From Saccharothrix espanaensis DSM 44229 (lineage in GTDB: Bacteria > Actinomycetota > Actinomycetes > Mycobacteriales > Pseudonocardiaceae), in contig NC_019673.1 of assembly GCF_000328705.1 (NCBI RefSeq), forward strand, positions 5,394,001-5,458,000: DNA of 64,000 nt. The letters are read 5' to 3'. Made by a program: the position numbers and the translations under genes. Below, piece after piece: positions 1-11,486 of the stretch (its first letter is position 1; the number at the start of each line of letters is the position of its first letter). A model generated the notes under the pieces. It worked only from the letters and a program-made list of their open reading frames with translations. It was not told where the DNA came from and did no database searches.

Positions 1-3000
1 GCGGTGCGGCGGGCCAGCGTGTGCGCCACGTCGTCCGGCTCCGGCCCGGCGGCCCGCACGTGCTCGGCCAGCGCGGCGGCCTGACCGCGCAACGCCTCCG
101 CGTCGACCCCGGACACCGCCCACAGCCGCACCGGCGCGCGGTCAGCCGGCTCGGCGGCGGGTGGGGCGGGCGGCTCCTCGATCACGACGTGGGCGTTGGT
201 GCCGCTGATGCCGAACGACGAGACCCCGGCCCGGCGGGGGCGGCCGGCGCGCTCCCACGGCCGGGCCGCCGTGAGCAGCTCCACGTCGCCGGTCCAGTCC
301 ACGTGCGGGGTCGGCTCGTCGGCGTGCAGGGTCGCCGGCAGCACGCCGTGGCGCATCGCCAGCACCATCTTGACCACGCCGCCCACGCCCGCCGCCGCCT
401 GCGCGTGGCCGATGTTGGACTTCAGCGACCCCAGCGCCAGCGGGCGGTCGCGGTCCCGGCCGTAGGTCGCGGCGATCGCCTCGGCCTCGATCGGGTCGCC
501 GAGCCGGGTGCCGGTGCCGTGCGCCTCCACCGCGTCCACGTCGGACGGCCGCAGGCCCGCGTCGGCCAGCGCCGCCCGGATCACCCGGCGCTGGGCCAGG
601 CCGCTGGGCGCGGTCAGGCCGTTGGACGCGCCGTCGGAGTTGATCGCCGTGCCGCGCACGGTGGCCAGCACGCGGTGGCCGTTGCGGACCGCGTCGGACA
701 GCCGCTCCAGCAGCAGCACGCCCACGCCCTCGGCCCACGACGTGCCGTCGGCGGCGGCCGAGAACGCCTTGCTGCGGCCGTCGGCGGCCAGGCCGCGCTG
801 GCGGGAGAACTCCACGAACATGCCGGGCCCGGCCATCACCGCGACACCGCCCGCGAACGCCAGCCCCAACTCGCCCGACCGCAGCGACCGCACCGCCAGG
901 TGCAGGGCGACCAGCGACGACGAGCACGCGGTGTCCACCGTGACGGCGGGGCCGTGCAGCCCGAGGTGGTAGGCGATCCGGCCGGAGAGCACGCTGGGCG
1001 CGGTGCCGGTGAGCACCGCCCCGTCCACCTCGGCGCGGCCGTCGTGCAGCCGGGGCCCGTAGTCGCCGGCGGTGGCCCCGACGAACACGCCGGTGTCCGT
1101 GCCGCGCAACGAGGTCGGGTCGATGCCCGCGTGCTCGACGGCCGACCAGGCGGTCTCCATCAGCAGCCGCTGCTGCGGGTCCATCGCCAGCGCCTCGCGC
1201 GGCGAGACGCCGAAGAACGCCGCGTCGAAGGCCGCCACGTCGTCGAGGAACCCGCCGCGCGCCACCGTGCTGTGGCCGCTGCGGTCCGGGTCGGGGTGGA
1301 ACAGGTCGGCGGGCCAGCCCCGGTCGGCCGGGAACGGCCCGATGGCGTCCACCCCGTCCTCGACGACCCGCCACAGGTCGTCCGGCGAGTCGACACCGCC
1401 GGGGTAGCGCACGGCCATCCCGACGACGGCGATCGGCTCGGCCGGGTCGACCCGGGCGGCCGGGGTGTCCACACCGGACTCGTCACGGCCGGCGGCGAGC
1501 GCGGTGAGGTGGTCGGCGAGCGCGGCGGGCGTCGGGTGGTCGAACAGCAGACCGGTGGGCAGGGCGGTGCCGGCGACGGCGGACAGCGCGTCGCGCAGTT
1601 CCACGGCCATCAGCGAGTCGAACCCGAGCGCCTGGAAGGTCCGGTCGCGGTCGACCCGGTCGGCGTCGGCGTGCCCGAGGACGGCGGCGACGTGCGCGTG
1701 CACCAGGTCGGCCACCGCCCGCCGCCCGCCGGCCGCTTCCGGCGTCGTCACGGCGGGTGCCGGGGCGGCGGGTGCGGTGGCGACGGGTGCCGGGGCGTCG
1801 AACCAGTGGCGTTCGCGCTGGAACGGGTAGCCGGGCAGGTCGACCGGGCGGACGTCGACGCCGTCGAACGCGCGGCTCCAGTCGACCGCCGCCCCTCGGG
1901 TGAACGCGGTGGCGAGCGCGGCGGTGAACGTCTCGGGTTCGGGCCGGTCGCGGCGCAGCACGGGGACCGCGACGCACCCCGACTCGGCGGCCGGCGCGGA
2001 CAGCGCCCCGTCCGGTCCCAGCTCGACGGCGGTGGTCACGCCCGCGTCGGCGAGCGCCCGCACGGCGTCGGCGAACCGCACCGGGGCGGCGATCTGGTCG
2101 ACCCAGTAGTCCGGGGTGGACAGCGCGCCGGTGACCGACCCGGTGACGGTGGAGACCACCGGCAGCCGCGCCGGGTGGAACTCCAGCCCCGCCACCACCT
2201 CGCGGAAGCGGTCCAGCACCGGGGCCATCAGCGGCGAGTGGAACGCGTGCGAGACCGGCAGCCGCTTGACCTTGCGGCCCCGGGCCCGCAGCACCTCGGC
2301 GACCTGCGCGCACGGCCCGGCGGCACCGGAGAGCACGACCGAGCCCGGCGCGTTCACCGCGGCGATCCCGACCTCCGGCACGTCCGCGAGCAGCGGCAGC
2401 ACCTCGTCCTCGGTCGCGCCGACGGCGATCATCGCGCCGCCCGGCGGCAGCGCGCCCATCAGCCGGCCGCGCTCGACCACCAGCCGGGCCGCGTCGGGCA
2501 GCGACAGCACCCCGGCGACGTGCGCGGCGGCGATCTCGCCCACCGAGTGGCCCACCAGGTGGGTCGGCCGCAGCCCCCAGTGCTCGGCCAGCCGGTAGAG
2601 CGCGACCTCCAGCGCGAACAGCGCGGGCTGGGTCAGCGCCGTGTCGTCCAGCCGCTCGCCGGTGGCCACCGCGCGCCCCACCTCGGCGGGCAGCAGTGCG
2701 CTCACCTCGGCGTGCGCGGCGGCGAACACCGGGTGCTCGGCCGCCAGCCCGAGCCCCATGCCCGCGCGCTGCCCACCCTGCCCGGCGAACAGCACGCCCA
2801 GCCCGCCGGACCCGCCCGCCGAGCCGACGACGACGTCCGGGTGCGGCACGCCGGCGGCCAGCGCCGCCAACGCCGCCGCCCGCCGGTCCGGTCCGGGACT
2901 GGTCACCACCGCCCGCTCGGCCAGCAGCTCACGCGTCGCCACCAGCGAGTGGGCCACGTCGACGGGGTGCTCCCCCACCACCGCGGCCAGATCGGCGGCA

Positions 3001-4301
3001 CGGGCGCGCAAAGCGGCCGGTGCTGCGGCGGTCACCACCCACGGCCGGCCGTCGGGCAGGTCGCCGCGCGGCGGCCGCACGACGGCGGGCGCTTCGGAGA
3101 TCACGACGTGGCAGTTGGTGCCGCCCATGCCGAACGAGCTCACGCCCGCCACCAGCGGACCGGTCAGCGCGACCGGCTCGGCGGCCACCGCCAGCCCCAG
3201 CTCGGCGAACGGGATGTCCGGGTTGGGCGCGGTGAAGTTCAGCGTGCCGGGCAGTTCCCGGTGCGCCACCGCGAGCACGGCCTTGAGCAGGCCCGCGATG
3301 CCCGCCGCGCCCGCGAGGTGGCCGATGGCGGGCTTCACCGAGCCGATCAGCAGCGGGTCCCCGGCCGGGCGGCCGGCACCGAGCGCCGCGCCGAGCGCCC
3401 GCGCCTCGACCGGGTCGCCCACGGCCGTGCCGGTGCCGTGCGCCTCGACGAACCGGACCGCGCCCGGTTCGATCCCGGCGCGGCGCAGCGCCGCCCGCAC
3501 CACCGCCGTCTGGGCCGGCGCGCCGGGGACGGTCAGGCCGGGTGCCGCGCCGCCGTGGTTGACCGCCGTGCCGCGCACCACCGCGTACACCCGGTCACCG
3601 TCGGCCTGAGCCCGCGCCAGCGGCTTGAGCACCAGCACCACCGCGCCCTCGCCGGGCACGAAACCGTTGGCCCCCGACGCGAACGCGCGGCTCACACCGT
3701 CCGGGCTGAGCCCGCCGAAGCGCTCCTCGACCACCCGGCCGCCGGGCAGCAGCCCCAGGTGCACGCCGCCCGCCAGCGCCAGGTCCGACTCGCCCGCCTC
3801 CAGGCTGGCCACCGCCAGGTGCACGGCCACCAGCGACGAGGACTGCGCGGTGTCGACGGTCAGGCTGGGCCCGGTGAAGTCCAGCGCGTAGGACACCCGG
3901 TTGGCGATCAGGCCGCGGCTCAGGCCCGTCATCGAGTGCGAGGTGACGGCGGCGGGCCCGCTGCGGTGCACCAGGGCCGCGTAGTCGTCGCGCAGCGCGC
4001 CGACGAACACGCCGGTCCGGCTGCCGCGCACCGTCGAGGGCACCACCCGCGCGTCCTCCAGCGCCGCCCACGCCAGTTCCAGCACCAGCCGCTGCTGCGG
4101 GTCGGTCGCCGCCGCTTCGCGGGGCGACACGCCGAAGAACCCGGCGTCGAACCCGTCCGCGTCGGCCAGGTACCCGCCGCGGGCACCGTCCGGGCCGGTG
4201 GTGATCGCGCTGGCGCCGGACCGCAGCAATGTCCAGAACCCGGCGGGTCCGGTGGCCATCGGCAAACGGCACGCGACACCGACAACAGCGATTTCAGGCA
4301 C
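1..4301 (-). CDS. Modular type I polyketide synthase, loading module (KSQ-AT-ACP) plus KS of module 1; 3' end outside the window
   Basis: First gene of a polyketide assembly line. Reading leftward from GTG 4301, the first ketosynthase spans about 4295-3100. Its active-site motif reads VDTAQSSS: Gln153 (codon 3843-3845) replaces the catalytic Cys. That is the mark of a KSQ domain, which decarboxylates the loaded extender to make the starter. The acyltransferase (about 2796-2000) has GHSVGE and a HAFH motif near 2233-2250, both pointing to malonyl-CoA. An ACP follows with LGFDSL (phosphopantetheinylated Ser codon 1614-1616). A second KS with a normal active site (VDTACSSS, Cys codon 924-926) ends near 175, and post-KS linker reaches the edge. 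The start is set by an in-frame TGA two codons upstream and an AAAAGGGG ribosome site. Predicted starter unit: acetyl. Confidence 0.95.
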   Translation of the reverse strand, partial: MPEIAVVGVACRLPMATGPAGFWTLLRSGASAITTGPDGARGGYLADADGFDAGFFGVSPREAAATDPQQRLVLELAWAALEDARVVPSTVRGSRTGVFVGALRDDYAALVHRSGPAAVTSHSMTGLSRGLIANRVSYALDFTGPSLTVDTAQSSSLVAVHLAVASLEAGESDLALAGGVHLGLLPGGRVVEERFGGLSPDGVSRAFASGANGFVPGEGAVVLVLKPLARAQADGDRVYAVVRGTAVNHGGAAPGLTVPGAPAQTAVVRAALRRAGIEPGAVRFVEAHGTGTAVGDPVEARALGAALGAGRPAGDPLLIGSVKPAIGHLAGAAGIAGLLKAVLAVAHRELPGTLNFTAPNPDIPFAELGLAVAAEPVALTGPLVAGVSSFGMGGTNCHVVISEAPAVVRPPRGDLPDGRPWVVTAAAPAALRARAADLAAVVGEHPVDVAHSLVATRELLAERAVVTSPGPDRRAAALAALAAGVPHPDVVVGSAGGSGGLGVLFAGQGGQRAGMGLGLAAEHPVFAAAHAEVSALLPAEVGRAVATGERLDDTALTQPALFALEVALYRLAEHWGLRPTHLVGHSVGEIAAAHVAGVLSLPDAARLVVERGRLMGALPPGGAMIAVGATEDEVLPLLADVPEVGIAAVNAPGSVVLSGAAGPCAQVAEVLRARGRKVKRLPVSHAFHSPLMAPVLDRFREVVAGLEFHPARLPVVSTVTGSVTGALSTPDYWVDQIAAPVRFADAVRALADAGVTTAVELGPDGALSAPAAESGCVAVPVLRRDRPEPETFTAALATAFTRGAAVDWSRAFDGVDVRPVDLPGYPFQRERHWFDAPAPVATAPAAPAPAVTTPEAAGGRRAVADLVHAHVAAVLGHADADRVDRDRTFQALGFDSLMAVELRDALSAVAGTALPTGLLFDHPTPAALADHLTALAAGRDESGVDTPAARVDPAEPIAVVGMAVRYPGGVDSPDDLWRVVEDGVDAIGPFPADRGWPADLFHPDPDRSGHSTVARGGFLDDVAAFDAAFFGVSPREALAMDPQQRLLMETAWSAVEHAGIDPTSLRGTDTGVFVGATAGDYGPRLHDGRAEVDGAVLTGTAPSVLSGRIAYHLGLHGPAVTVDTACSSSLVALHLAVRSLRSGELGLAFAGGVAVMAGPGMFVEFSRQRGLAADGRSKAFSAAADGTSWAEGVGVLLLERLSDAVRNGHRVLATVRGTAINSDGASNGLTAPSGLAQRRVIRAALADAGLRPSDVDAVEAHGTGTRLGDPIEAEAIAATYGRDRDRPLALGSLKSNIGHAQAAAGVGGVVKMVLAMRHGVLPATLHADEPTPHVDWTGDVELLTAARPWERAGRPRRAGVSSFGISGTNAHVVIEEPPAPPAAEPADRAPVRLWAVSGVDAEALRGQAAALAEHVRAAGPEPDDVAHTLARRT

Positions 4302-4737
4302 CGGTCAACCCCTTTTGCGTTGCCGAAAAAGAATTCGGTCCACAGCCCGCGATCCGGATCGTCGTGGACCAGTATCGCCAGGTCGGGACAACCGCCGGTC
4401 ATGTCGCGGTAACCGCTCGCGCCACCGGCCGCCGGCCGTGCCGCCGACACCTCGGCCGCCCGGCCGGCACGGGCCGGAACACCTGCCGCGACAGCACGAT
4501 TCGTGACCGATTACCCGACCGGTGGCACAGTCCCGGCGGACGGGTGGCACCGGGCCGGCGGATACCGGCGATTAACGCACTTTGGAGTAAGTACTTGAAG
4601 ACCCGCGCCGGGCGCGGATAAAGTGGGGCGCGACGGAAAAACCCGCGCCGCACCCGGCGTGACGCGCAGCGGCGCGAATCCGTTCGACCATTCCCGTGCC
4701 GTCCGCATTCCGGGGCAGTCCCGAAGGAGTTGTTATT
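4302..4737. promoter_or_regulatory. Divergent promoter region between PKS and imine reductase genes
   Basis: No gene is supported here; long frames on the minus strand have no recognisable content. The segment must hold promoters for the leftward PKS and the rightward reductase. An 11-base inverted element GCGGTAACCGC lies at 4406-4416, and related ATTACC/ATTAACG strings occur near 4510 and 4571. They resemble the GTAAC elements in other intergenic regions of this cluster. No clear -35/-10 pair was identified. Confidence 0.4.
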
Positions 4738-5628
4738 GTGGTGACCGAGGCAAGTCCTGCGCCCGTGTCCGTGATCGGTCTGGGGTTGATGGGCGCAGCG
4801 CTGGCCGGCGCCTACCTCAAGGCAGGGCACCAGACCACCGTGTGGAACCGCTCCGCCGGCAAGGCGGACGCCCTGGTGGCGCAGGGCGCGACCAACGCCG
4901 CCGACATCGCCGAGGCGGTGGCGGCCAGTGACGTCCTGGTGGTCTGCGTGGTCGACTACGCGGCGTTCCACGCCATCCTCGAACCGGTGAAGGACGCCCT
5001 CCAGGGCAAGGTGATCGTCAACCTCACCTCCGGCCTGCCCGACGACGCCCGCGGCGCGGCCGAGTGGGCGAGCGGCACCGGGGCCGAGTACCTCGACGGC
5101 TACATCATGTCCGTCCCGCCCGGCGTCGGCCTGCCGCAGACGCTGCTGTTCTACGGCGGCGACGCGGACGTGTTCGCCAAGCACGAGGCCACGCTGAAGG
5201 TCCTCGGCGGCAACAGCATCCACCTGGGCGCCGACGCCGGCGTGGCCGCGCTCTACGACCTGGGCCTGCTGGCCATCCTGTGGTCCTCGCTGGCCGGCGC
5301 GCTGCACGCCTACGCGCTGGTGGCCAGCGAGAAGATCCCGGCCGCCGCGCTGGCCCCGTTCGCCGAGCAGTGGATCACCCACGTCGTGCTGCCCAGCGTG
5401 AAGGGCGCGGCGGCGGCGGTCGACTCCGGCCAGTACGCCACCAGCGTGTCCACCACCGCGCTCAACGCGGTGGGCCTGGGCAAGATGGTCGAGGCCAGCA
5501 AGGCCGCGGGCATCCGACCCGACCTGATGCTGCCCATCAAGGCGTACCTGGAGCAGCGGGTCGCCGACGGCCACGGCGAGGAGGCCCTGGCCGGCATGTT
5601 CGAGGTCATCCGCTCCCCGGAGCGCTAG
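4738..5628 (+). CDS. NADPH-dependent imine reductase (IRED family)
   Basis: A 296-residue protein of the 6-phosphogluconate/beta-hydroxyacid dehydrogenase superfamily, IRED branch, predicted to reduce a cyclic C=N bond with NADPH. The N-terminal Rossmann motif GLGLMG is followed by AGHQTTVWNRS, typical of IREDs. The C-terminal helical domain carries a Tyr-Asp pair (residues 173-174) in the region where IREDs place the proposed proton donor. Length matches the family (about 290-300). The first of two consecutive GTG codons is chosen because AAGGAG (4724-4729) sits 8 bases upstream; an ATG at 4696 lacks such a site. It is transcribed away from the PKS. Together with the aminotransferase at 15484-17058, this suggests the polyketide forms a cyclic imine that is then reduced. 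Confidence 0.85.
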   Translation: MVTEASPAPVSVIGLGLMGAALAGAYLKAGHQTTVWNRSAGKADALVAQGATNAADIAEAVAASDVLVVCVVDYAAFHAILEPVKDALQGKVIVNLTSGLPDDARGAAEWASGTGAEYLDGYIMSVPPGVGLPQTLLFYGGDADVFAKHEATLKVLGGNSIHLGADAGVAALYDLGLLAILWSSLAGALHAYALVASEKIPAAALAPFAEQWITHVVLPSVKGAAAAVDSGQYATSVSTTALNAVGLGKMVEASKAAGIRPDLMLPIKAYLEQRVADGHGEEALAGMFEVIRSPER

Positions 5629-5725
5629 ACCCGGACCGCTCGACGGCCCGTCCGCGCGCGATATCCCCCAGTCTCCGCGCGGACCCGGCCACCCGGTGAC
5701 GGCGCTGGTGCCGACCGGGACCCCT

Positions 5726-5843
5726 GGCCCGCACCCCTCTCCGGGTGCGGGCCGGGTGTACTTCCGCCGTGCCGAGGGGTTTCCGCGCCGGAACCCCTCG
5801 GCACGGCGAAGGGCCCGCCGCACCTCCGGCGGGCCCTTCGCCG
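5726..5843. terminator. Three consecutive hairpins between convergent genes
   Basis: Three perfect inverted repeats follow one another between the imine reductase and the biotin carboxylase gene. Hairpin 1 pairs 5726-5736 with 5743-5753 (11 bp). Hairpin 2 pairs 5765-5781 with 5792-5808 (17 bp). Hairpin 3 pairs 5804-5820 with 5827-5843 (17 bp, 6-base loop). Hairpins 2 and 3 share bases 5804-5808, so they cannot both form fully. No U-tract follows, as is usual in actinomycetes. Position and stability argue for a bidirectional terminator. Confidence 0.75.
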
Positions 5844-5889
5844 TCGAAGTCGCCCAGTCCGCGACCTCACCACGATCCCCGATCCCGCC

Positions 5890-7653
5890 TCAGTCCTTGA
5901 TCTCACACAGGGCGGCACCGGCCGCGACCGAGGCGCCGACCGCCACCGCCAGCCCCTTCACCGTGCCGGAGCGGTGCGCGGCGACCCGCTGCTCCATCTT
6001 CATCGCCTCCAGCACGGCGACCGGCTCCCCCTGCTCGACCCGGTCGCCGTCGGACACCAGCACCTTCACGATCGTGCCCATCATCGGCGCGGTGAGCGTG
6101 TCGCCCTCCACCACCGCGACCCCGCCCGATGCGGCACGGCGGCGCGGCGGCGCGGTCCGGGCGACCGGGCCGGCCGGGCCGATCGGCGACGCGGGCACGG
6201 TGATCTCGATCCGCTTGCCGCCGACCTCGACCACCACCGACTCCCGCACCCCGGCCGGCCCGCCCGCCGCCGACCCGCCCTCGTACGGCGGGAGGTCGTT
6301 GGCGAAACCGGTCTCGATCCAGCGCGTGTGGACGGTGAACGGCTCGGCGGACCCGGTGAGCTCCGGGGCGAACGCCGGGTCGACCACCACCCGGCGGTGG
6401 AACGGCAGCGCGGTCGCCAGGCCGGTCACCTTGAACTCGGCGAGCGCGCGGGCGGCCCGGCGCAGCGCCCGCTCCCGGGTCGCCCCGGTCACGATCAGCT
6501 TGGCCAGCAGGGAATCCCACTCCGGGCCGACCACCGACCCGGCGGCCACCCCGGAGTCCACCCGCACGCCCGGTCCGGCGGGCGGCTCGAACACCTCCAC
6601 CGTGCCGGGCGCGGGCAGGAACCCCCGGCCGGGGTCCTCGCAGTTGATCCGGAACTCCAGCGCGTGGCCGCGCACCGGCGGGTCGTCGTAGCCGAGCGGC
6701 TCGCCGGCGGCGATGCGCAGCATCTCGCCCACCAGGTCGATGCCGGTGACCTCCTCGGTGACCGGGTGCTCGACCTGCAACCGGGTGTTGACCTCCAGGA
6801 ACGACACCGAGCCGTCCGCACCCACCAGGAACTCGCAGGTGCCCGCGCCCACGTAGCCGACCTCGGCCAGGATCGCCTTGGACGCCGCGCGCAGCCGCGC
6901 GTCCTGCTCGGCGGTCAGGAACGGCGCGGGGGCCTCCTCGACCAGTTTCTGGTGCCGCCGCTGGAGCGTGCAGTCCCTTGTGGACACCACGACCACCGCG
7001 CCGTACCGGTCGGCCAGGCACTGCGTCTCCACGTGCCGGGGCCGGTCCAGGTACCGCTCGGCGAAGCACTCGCCGCGCCCGAACGCGGCGGTCGCCTCGC
7101 GGACGGCCGCCTCGAACAGCTCGGGGATCTCCGCCAGGGTGCGGGCGACCCGCATCCCGCGCCCGCCGCCGCCGAACGCGGCCTTCACCGCGACCGGCAG
7201 GCCGTGCCGGCGGGCGAACTCCACCACCTCGTCGGCCGACGTGACCGGGTCGGGCGTGCCGGGCACCAGCGGCGCGCCGACCCGCGCGGCGACCCGCCGG
7301 GCGGCGACCTTGTCGCCCAGCGCCCGGATCGCCGCCGGCGGCGGCCCGATCCAGGTCAGCCCGGCGTCCACCACCGCCTGGGCGAAGTCGGGGTTCTCCG
7401 ACAGGAACCCGTAGCCGGGGTGGACCGCGTCCGCGCCGGCGGCCCGCGCGGCGGCCAGCACCGCCGCGCCGTCGAGGTAGCTGGTCGCCGGCGTGTCGCC
7501 GGGCAGCCGGTAGGCCTCGTCGGCGGCGCGCACGTGCGGCGCGTCCAGGTCCGGGCCCGCGTAGACCGCGGCGCAGGCGATGCCGGCGTCACGGCAGGCG
7601 CGGGCGATCCGGACCGCGATCTCGCCGCGGTTGGCGATCAGCACCTTGCGCAC
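5890..7653 (-). CDS. Acyl-CoA carboxylase alpha subunit (biotin carboxylase + BCCP)
   Basis: The 587-residue biotinylated subunit carboxylates biotin with ATP and bicarbonate for the partner beta subunit. It starts [18 protein letters not shown]. The glycine-rich ATP loop reads FGGGGRGMR, and the catalytic signature [15 protein letters not shown] is present. A C-terminal biotinyl domain carries EAMKM with biotinyl Lys552. The GTG start at 7653 has GAGGAGAG five bases upstream. It is the last gene of an overlapping operon (ligase, beta, epsilon, alpha), with 54 bases between it and the epsilon gene. It likely makes a dedicated (alkyl)malonyl-CoA extender for the adjacent PKS. Confidence 0.92.
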   Translation of the reverse strand: MRKVLIANRGEIAVRIARACRDAGIACAAVYAGPDLDAPHVRAADEAYRLPGDTPATSYLDGAAVLAAARAAGADAVHPGYGFLSENPDFAQAVVDAGLTWIGPPPAAIRALGDKVAARRVAARVGAPLVPGTPDPVTSADEVVEFARRHGLPVAVKAAFGGGGRGMRVARTLAEIPELFEAAVREATAAFGRGECFAERYLDRPRHVETQCLADRYGAVVVVSTRDCTLQRRHQKLVEEAPAPFLTAEQDARLRAASKAILAEVGYVGAGTCEFLVGADGSVSFLEVNTRLQVEHPVTEEVTGIDLVGEMLRIAAGEPLGYDDPPVRGHALEFRINCEDPGRGFLPAPGTVEVFEPPAGPGVRVDSGVAAGSVVGPEWDSLLAKLIVTGATRERALRRAARALAEFKVTGLATALPFHRRVVVDPAFAPELTGSAEPFTVHTRWIETGFANDLPPYEGGSAAGGPAGVRESVVVEVGGKRIEITVPASPIGPAGPVARTAPPRRRAASGGVAVVEGDTLTAPMMGTIVKVLVSDGDRVEQGEPVAVLEAMKMEQRVAAHRSGTVKGLAVAVGASVAAGAALCEIKD

Positions 7654-7707
7654 GATGACTCTCCTCGGATCGACGTGGTCGGGAGTGGTTCGGGAGCAGG
7701 ACCGGGG

Positions 7708-7902
7708 CTACAGGCGCGCACCGCGCCGCCAGGGACCGCGCACCAGCGGATCCCGCAGCCCGCGCGGCCGGGACCGTGCGGTGGCCGCGGCTGGGTCCCC
7801 CTCGGTGCGCGCGCCGGCCAGCGCCCGGACGACCACCAGCGCGACGGCCAGTTCCTCGGGCGTCGGGTTCCCCGCGACGGCCACCACCTCCGGCGGCGTC
7901 AC
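7708..7902 (-). CDS. Acyl-CoA carboxylase epsilon subunit
   Basis: A 64-residue protein beginning at a GTG that overlaps the beta-subunit stop (GTGA). It contains the short motif [19 protein letters not shown] characteristic of actinobacterial AccE/PccE proteins, which bind the beta subunit and stimulate the carboxylase complex. The Arg/Pro-rich tail is unremarkable for this fast-evolving family. The identification rests on that motif plus its place between beta and alpha genes. A longer in-frame reading from 8049 would lie inside the beta gene and is rejected. Confidence 0.8.
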   Translation of the reverse strand: MTPPEVVAVAGNPTPEELAVALVVVRALAGARTEGDPAAATARSRPRGLRDPLVRGPWRRGARL

Positions 7903-9467
7903 AGCGGGATGTTCCCGTGCTTGCGGGGCAACCGGTCCACCCGCTTGTCGCGCAACGCCGCCAGCGCCTCGGCGACGTACCGGCGCGTCTCGCTGGGCAG
8001 GATCACCGCGTCGACGTAACCCCGGTCCGCGGCCACGTACGGGTTGCACAGCCGCTGCTCGTACTCCGCGCGCAGCCGTTCCCGCTCGGCCTCCGGGTCG
8101 TCGGCGGCGGCCAGTTCGCGGCGGTGCAACAGGGTCACCGCGCTGTCACCGCCCATCACCGCGATCTCGGCCGTCGGCCAGGCGAGGTTCACGTCGGTGC
8201 CCAGGTGCTTGGACCCCATCACGCCGTACCCGCCGCCGTAGGCCTTGCGGGTCACCACCGTCACCATCGGCACGGTCGCCTCCGCGTAGGCGTAGATCAG
8301 CTTCGCGCCGCGCCGGATGATCCCCAGCCGCTCCTGCTCCAGGCTCGGCAGGAACCCCGGCACGTCGACGAAGGTCACCACCGGGACGTGGAAGGCGTCG
8401 CACAGCCGGATGAACCGGGCGGCCTTCTCGCTGGCGTCGATGTCGAGCACGCCCGCCAGGTGCGCCGGCTGGTTGGCGACCACGCCGACGCTGCGCCCGT
8501 CGACCCGGCCGAACCCGCACACGATGTTGCGGGCGAACAGCGGCTGCACCTCCAGCAGCTCGCCGCCGTCGAGCACCGCGCGCACCACCTCGGTCATGTC
8601 GTAGGGCTGGTTGCGGCCGTCCGGGATCACCGAGTCCAGCGCCAGGTCGGCCGGGCGCGGGCCGGGGTCCTCGGTGGCCGCGTACACCGGCGGGTCGGCG
8701 GCGTTGTTCGACGGCAGGTAGCCCAGCAGCAGCCGCACGTACTCGAACGCGTCCTTCTCGTCGGCGGCCAGGTAGTGGGTGTTGCCCGACACCGCGCTGT
8801 TGCGCCGCGCGCCACCCAGCTCCTCCGCGTCGACGTCCTCGCCGGTGACCGTGCGCATCACGTCCGCGCCGGTCACGTGCATGTGCGAGATGCCGTCGAC
8901 CATGACGATGAAATCGGTGATCGCGGGCCCGTACACCGCGCCGCCCGCGCACGGCCCGACCATCAGCGAGATCTGCGGGACCACGCCGGACGCGTCGACG
9001 TGCTTCCTGATCAGCTCGCCGTAGCGGGCCAGCGACACCACGCCCTCCTGCACCCGCGCGCCGCCGGAGTCGTTGACACCGATCACCGGCGCGCCGACGC
9101 GCAGCGCGAAGTCCAGCAGCTTGACGATCTTGCCGCCGTTGACCTCGCCGAGCGAACCGCCCAGGACGGTGAAGTCGTAGGCGTAGAGGCAGACCCGGCG
9201 GCCGTCGATCGTGCCGTGGCCCACCACGACGCCGTCGCCGGCGGGCCGGTCGCGCAGGTGGTCCGCGGCGCGCGGCCGGGCCAGCGCGTCCAGCTCGGTG
9301 AACGAGCCGGGGTCGAGCAGCGCCTCGATCCGCTCGCGGGCGGTGAGCTTGCCCTTGTCCCGCTGCCGGCGCACCGCCCGCTCGTCCTGCTGGGCCAGCA
9401 GTTCGGCCCGGCGCGCCAGCAGGTCGTCGATGCGCTGTCGGGTGCTGCCCGCGCCGTGCCCGCTCAC
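7899..9467 (-). CDS. Acyl-CoA carboxylase beta subunit (carboxyltransferase)
   Basis: This 522-residue carboxyltransferase of the PccB/AccD family moves the carboxyl group from biotin to the alpha carbon of an acyl-CoA. Family landmarks include [38 protein letters not shown] and [18 protein letters not shown]. The start is a GTG overlapping the ligase stop (GTGA). At the position aligned with Asp422 of Streptomyces coelicolor PccB (motif GGAYDVMGS, known to set acyl specificity), this protein has Gly415 (GGGYGVMGS). A small residue there is compatible with substrates larger than propionyl-CoA, but this is inference. The cluster placement points to a dedicated extender unit rather than primary metabolism. 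Confidence 0.92.
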   Translation of the reverse strand: MSGHGAGSTRQRIDDLLARRAELLAQQDERAVRRQRDKGKLTARERIEALLDPGSFTELDALARPRAADHLRDRPAGDGVVVGHGTIDGRRVCLYAYDFTVLGGSLGEVNGGKIVKLLDFALRVGAPVIGVNDSGGARVQEGVVSLARYGELIRKHVDASGVVPQISLMVGPCAGGAVYGPAITDFIVMVDGISHMHVTGADVMRTVTGEDVDAEELGGARRNSAVSGNTHYLAADEKDAFEYVRLLLGYLPSNNAADPPVYAATEDPGPRPADLALDSVIPDGRNQPYDMTEVVRAVLDGGELLEVQPLFARNIVCGFGRVDGRSVGVVANQPAHLAGVLDIDASEKAARFIRLCDAFHVPVVTFVDVPGFLPSLEQERLGIIRRGAKLIYAYAEATVPMVTVVTRKAYGGGYGVMGSKHLGTDVNLAWPTAEIAVMGGDSAVTLLHRRELAAADDPEAERERLRAEYEQRLCNPYVAADRGYVDAVILPSETRRYVAEALAALRDKRVDRLPRKHGNIPL

Positions 9468-11275
9468 GCCCGCTCCCCCGCGCCGACCGGGCGGGACGCC
9501 GTGACGTCGACCAGGTCGCCGGCCTCGTAGCGGGCGCGGGCGGCCCGGCGCTGGATCTTGCCGCTGGAGGTCTTGGGCAGCGCGCCCCGGCGCAGCACCA
9601 GCACGTCGTCGGCGACCAGGCCGTGGTTCTCGGTCACCACGTCGCGGACCAGGGCGCGCAGCCCGTCCGCGCCGACCGCGCGCAGCACCCGGCCGTCCGC
9701 CTCGACGGCCACCACCAGCCGTTCCTCGACGCCGTCGTCCAGCGAGAACGCGGCGGCGCAGTTGGGGTGCAGACCGTCCACGACGGACTCCGCCGAGAGT
9801 TCGATGTCCTGCGGGTAGAAGTTGCGGCCCCTGCGGATGATCACGTCCTTGAGCCGGCCCGCCACGAACAGCTCGCCCCGGTGCAGGAACCCGAGGTCAC
9901 CGGTGCGCAGGAACGTCCTCGGGTCGCCGGGCGCGTCGGCGAGCCGGGCCCGGAAGGTCTCCTCGCTGAGCCGGGGCCGGCCGTGGTAGCCGGCGGCGAC
10001 GCACGGCCCGCTGATCCAGATCTCGCCCACCTCGCCGGGCCCGCGCCGGGACGCGGTGTCCGGGTCGACGATCTCGATCGTGGTTCCCATGATCGCGACG
10101 CCCGCGCCGACCAGCACGGTCGCGCCCTCGACGTCGGCCGGCACCGGCTCGACCCGGCCCCGGCTCAGCGCGGCGGTCGAGACCCACAGCGGGCTCGGCT
10201 CGCGGTACGGGTCGCTGCCGGTGGCCTTGAGCGTGTTCTCCGCCAGGCCGTAGCCGGCCGACATCGCGCGCGGGTCGAACCCGTTGGGCGCGAACGCGTC
10301 CAGGAACGCCCGGACGGTCGCCCAGCGCACGGGTTCCGCGCCGTTGGCCGCCACCCGCCAGCGGGACAAATCGCCGACGTCGGCCGTGCCGCCCTCCTCG
10401 AACGCGCGCACGCACAGGTCGTAGGCGAAGCTGGGCGCGGCGGAGTGCGTGCCGCCCCACCGCGCCATCGCCTCCAGCCAGCGGGCCGGGCGGCGGATGA
10501 ACGCGTCGGGGGCCATCAGGTGGGCGGGCCGCCCCGCCCACAGCGGGATGACGATGCCGAACAGCATCCCCATGTCGTGGAACAGCGGCAGCCACGACAC
10601 GAACACCGCGTCGTCCCGGCACTGCCACAGCGCGTCGGTCTCCACCGCGTTGTCGATGAAGTTGCGGTGCGTCACCATGACGCCCTTCGGGTCGCCGGTC
10701 GACCCCGAGGTGTACTGGAGCATCGCCACGTCGTCCGGGCCCGGCCGGACCGCCCGGCCCGGCGCGGAGCCGGACGGGGGCACGGACGGGGGCACGGACG
10801 GGGGCACTGTCGCGGGCAGCGCGTCGGTGGCGACGAAGGTCAGGCCGGCCAGTTCCGGCGCGTCGCCGAACCGCTCGACCAGGTCCCGCTCGACGGCCGC
10901 GGTGGTGAGCACGGTGGTGGTGCCGGCGTCGTCGGCTATGCGGCGCAGCCGGGCCAGGCCCTGACGCCGGCGCGGCACTTGGACGGGTGCGCCGGCCACC
11001 CCGGCGCACATCGTGCCCAGCAGGGCGCGGACGAACTCCAGCCCGGACGGGTAGAGCAGGACCGCCGTGCCGCCGGACAGGCCCGCGGCGGTGAACGCGG
11101 CGGCCCGGACCCGCGCGTCGGCGTCGAGCCCGGCGTAGGTGGTGGACTCCGCCGGGACCTCGCCGTCGCGCAGGAAGACGTAGGCGACCTGGTCCGGCTG
11201 CCGGGCCGCGCGCTCGGCCAGCACGTCGGGCAGGGTGGACGCCGATCCGGTGCGGTGGTCGGGAGTGCTGGCCAT
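9464..11275 (-). CDS. Fatty acyl-AMP ligase (FAAL-type ANL enzyme)
   Basis: A 603-residue ANL-superfamily enzyme that activates a carboxylic acid as acyl-AMP; FAALs usually pass it to a carrier protein rather than CoA. The adenylate signature is [18 protein letters not shown], followed by [14 protein letters not shown] and [12 protein letters not shown], as in FAALs. The C-terminal hinge reads [20 protein letters not shown] and the catalytic-Lys region [13 protein letters not shown] 11275 is chosen for AAGGAG at 11286-11291; an upstream ATG adds an Arg/Pro-rich segment with no homology. A short PPSV tandem repeat lies near residue 160. It heads the carboxylase operon. A starter-loading or extender-precursor role is possible, though the KSQ loading module would not need one. 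Confidence 0.88.
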   Translation of the reverse strand: MASTPDHRTGSASTLPDVLAERAARQPDQVAYVFLRDGEVPAESTTYAGLDADARVRAAAFTAAGLSGGTAVLLYPSGLEFVRALLGTMCAGVAGAPVQVPRRRQGLARLRRIADDAGTTTVLTTAAVERDLVERFGDAPELAGLTFVATDALPATVPPSVPPSVPPSGSAPGRAVRPGPDDVAMLQYTSGSTGDPKGVMVTHRNFIDNAVETDALWQCRDDAVFVSWLPLFHDMGMLFGIVIPLWAGRPAHLMAPDAFIRRPARWLEAMARWGGTHSAAPSFAYDLCVRAFEEGGTADVGDLSRWRVAANGAEPVRWATVRAFLDAFAPNGFDPRAMSAGYGLAENTLKATGSDPYREPSPLWVSTAALSRGRVEPVPADVEGATVLVGAGVAIMGTTIEIVDPDTASRRGPGEVGEIWISGPCVAAGYHGRPRLSEETFRARLADAPGDPRTFLRTGDLGFLHRGELFVAGRLKDVIIRRGRNFYPQDIELSAESVVDGLHPNCAAAFSLDDGVEERLVVAVEADGRVLRAVGADGLRALVRDVVTENHGLVADDVLVLRRGALPKTSSGKIQRRAARARYEAGDLVDVTASRPVGAGERA

Positions 11276-11486
11276 GTCAGGTGTTCTCCTTGCCGTGGGC
11301 GTTGCGGGGAAGCGGACCGGGTTCTCCGCCGGTCGTGGGAGCGCCCCGGCGACCGCGCCGGGCCGTTCGGACGCTAGGCGCGGCCGGTGCTCCGGCCTCC
11401 AGCCCGCAGTCACGCGGCGGTAACACGCCGGTGGCCGGGAGTCCCGGCCCCGGGTGCCCGAGCGGCGGTCCGGGGCCGGGACGCGG

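Noticed and set aside
21..4412. A 1463-codon open frame on the plus strand opposite the PKS
   Set aside because: It is the antisense shadow of the PKS: Arg/Pro/Gly/His-rich, no domains, and the minus strand gives perfect KS, AT and ACP motifs.
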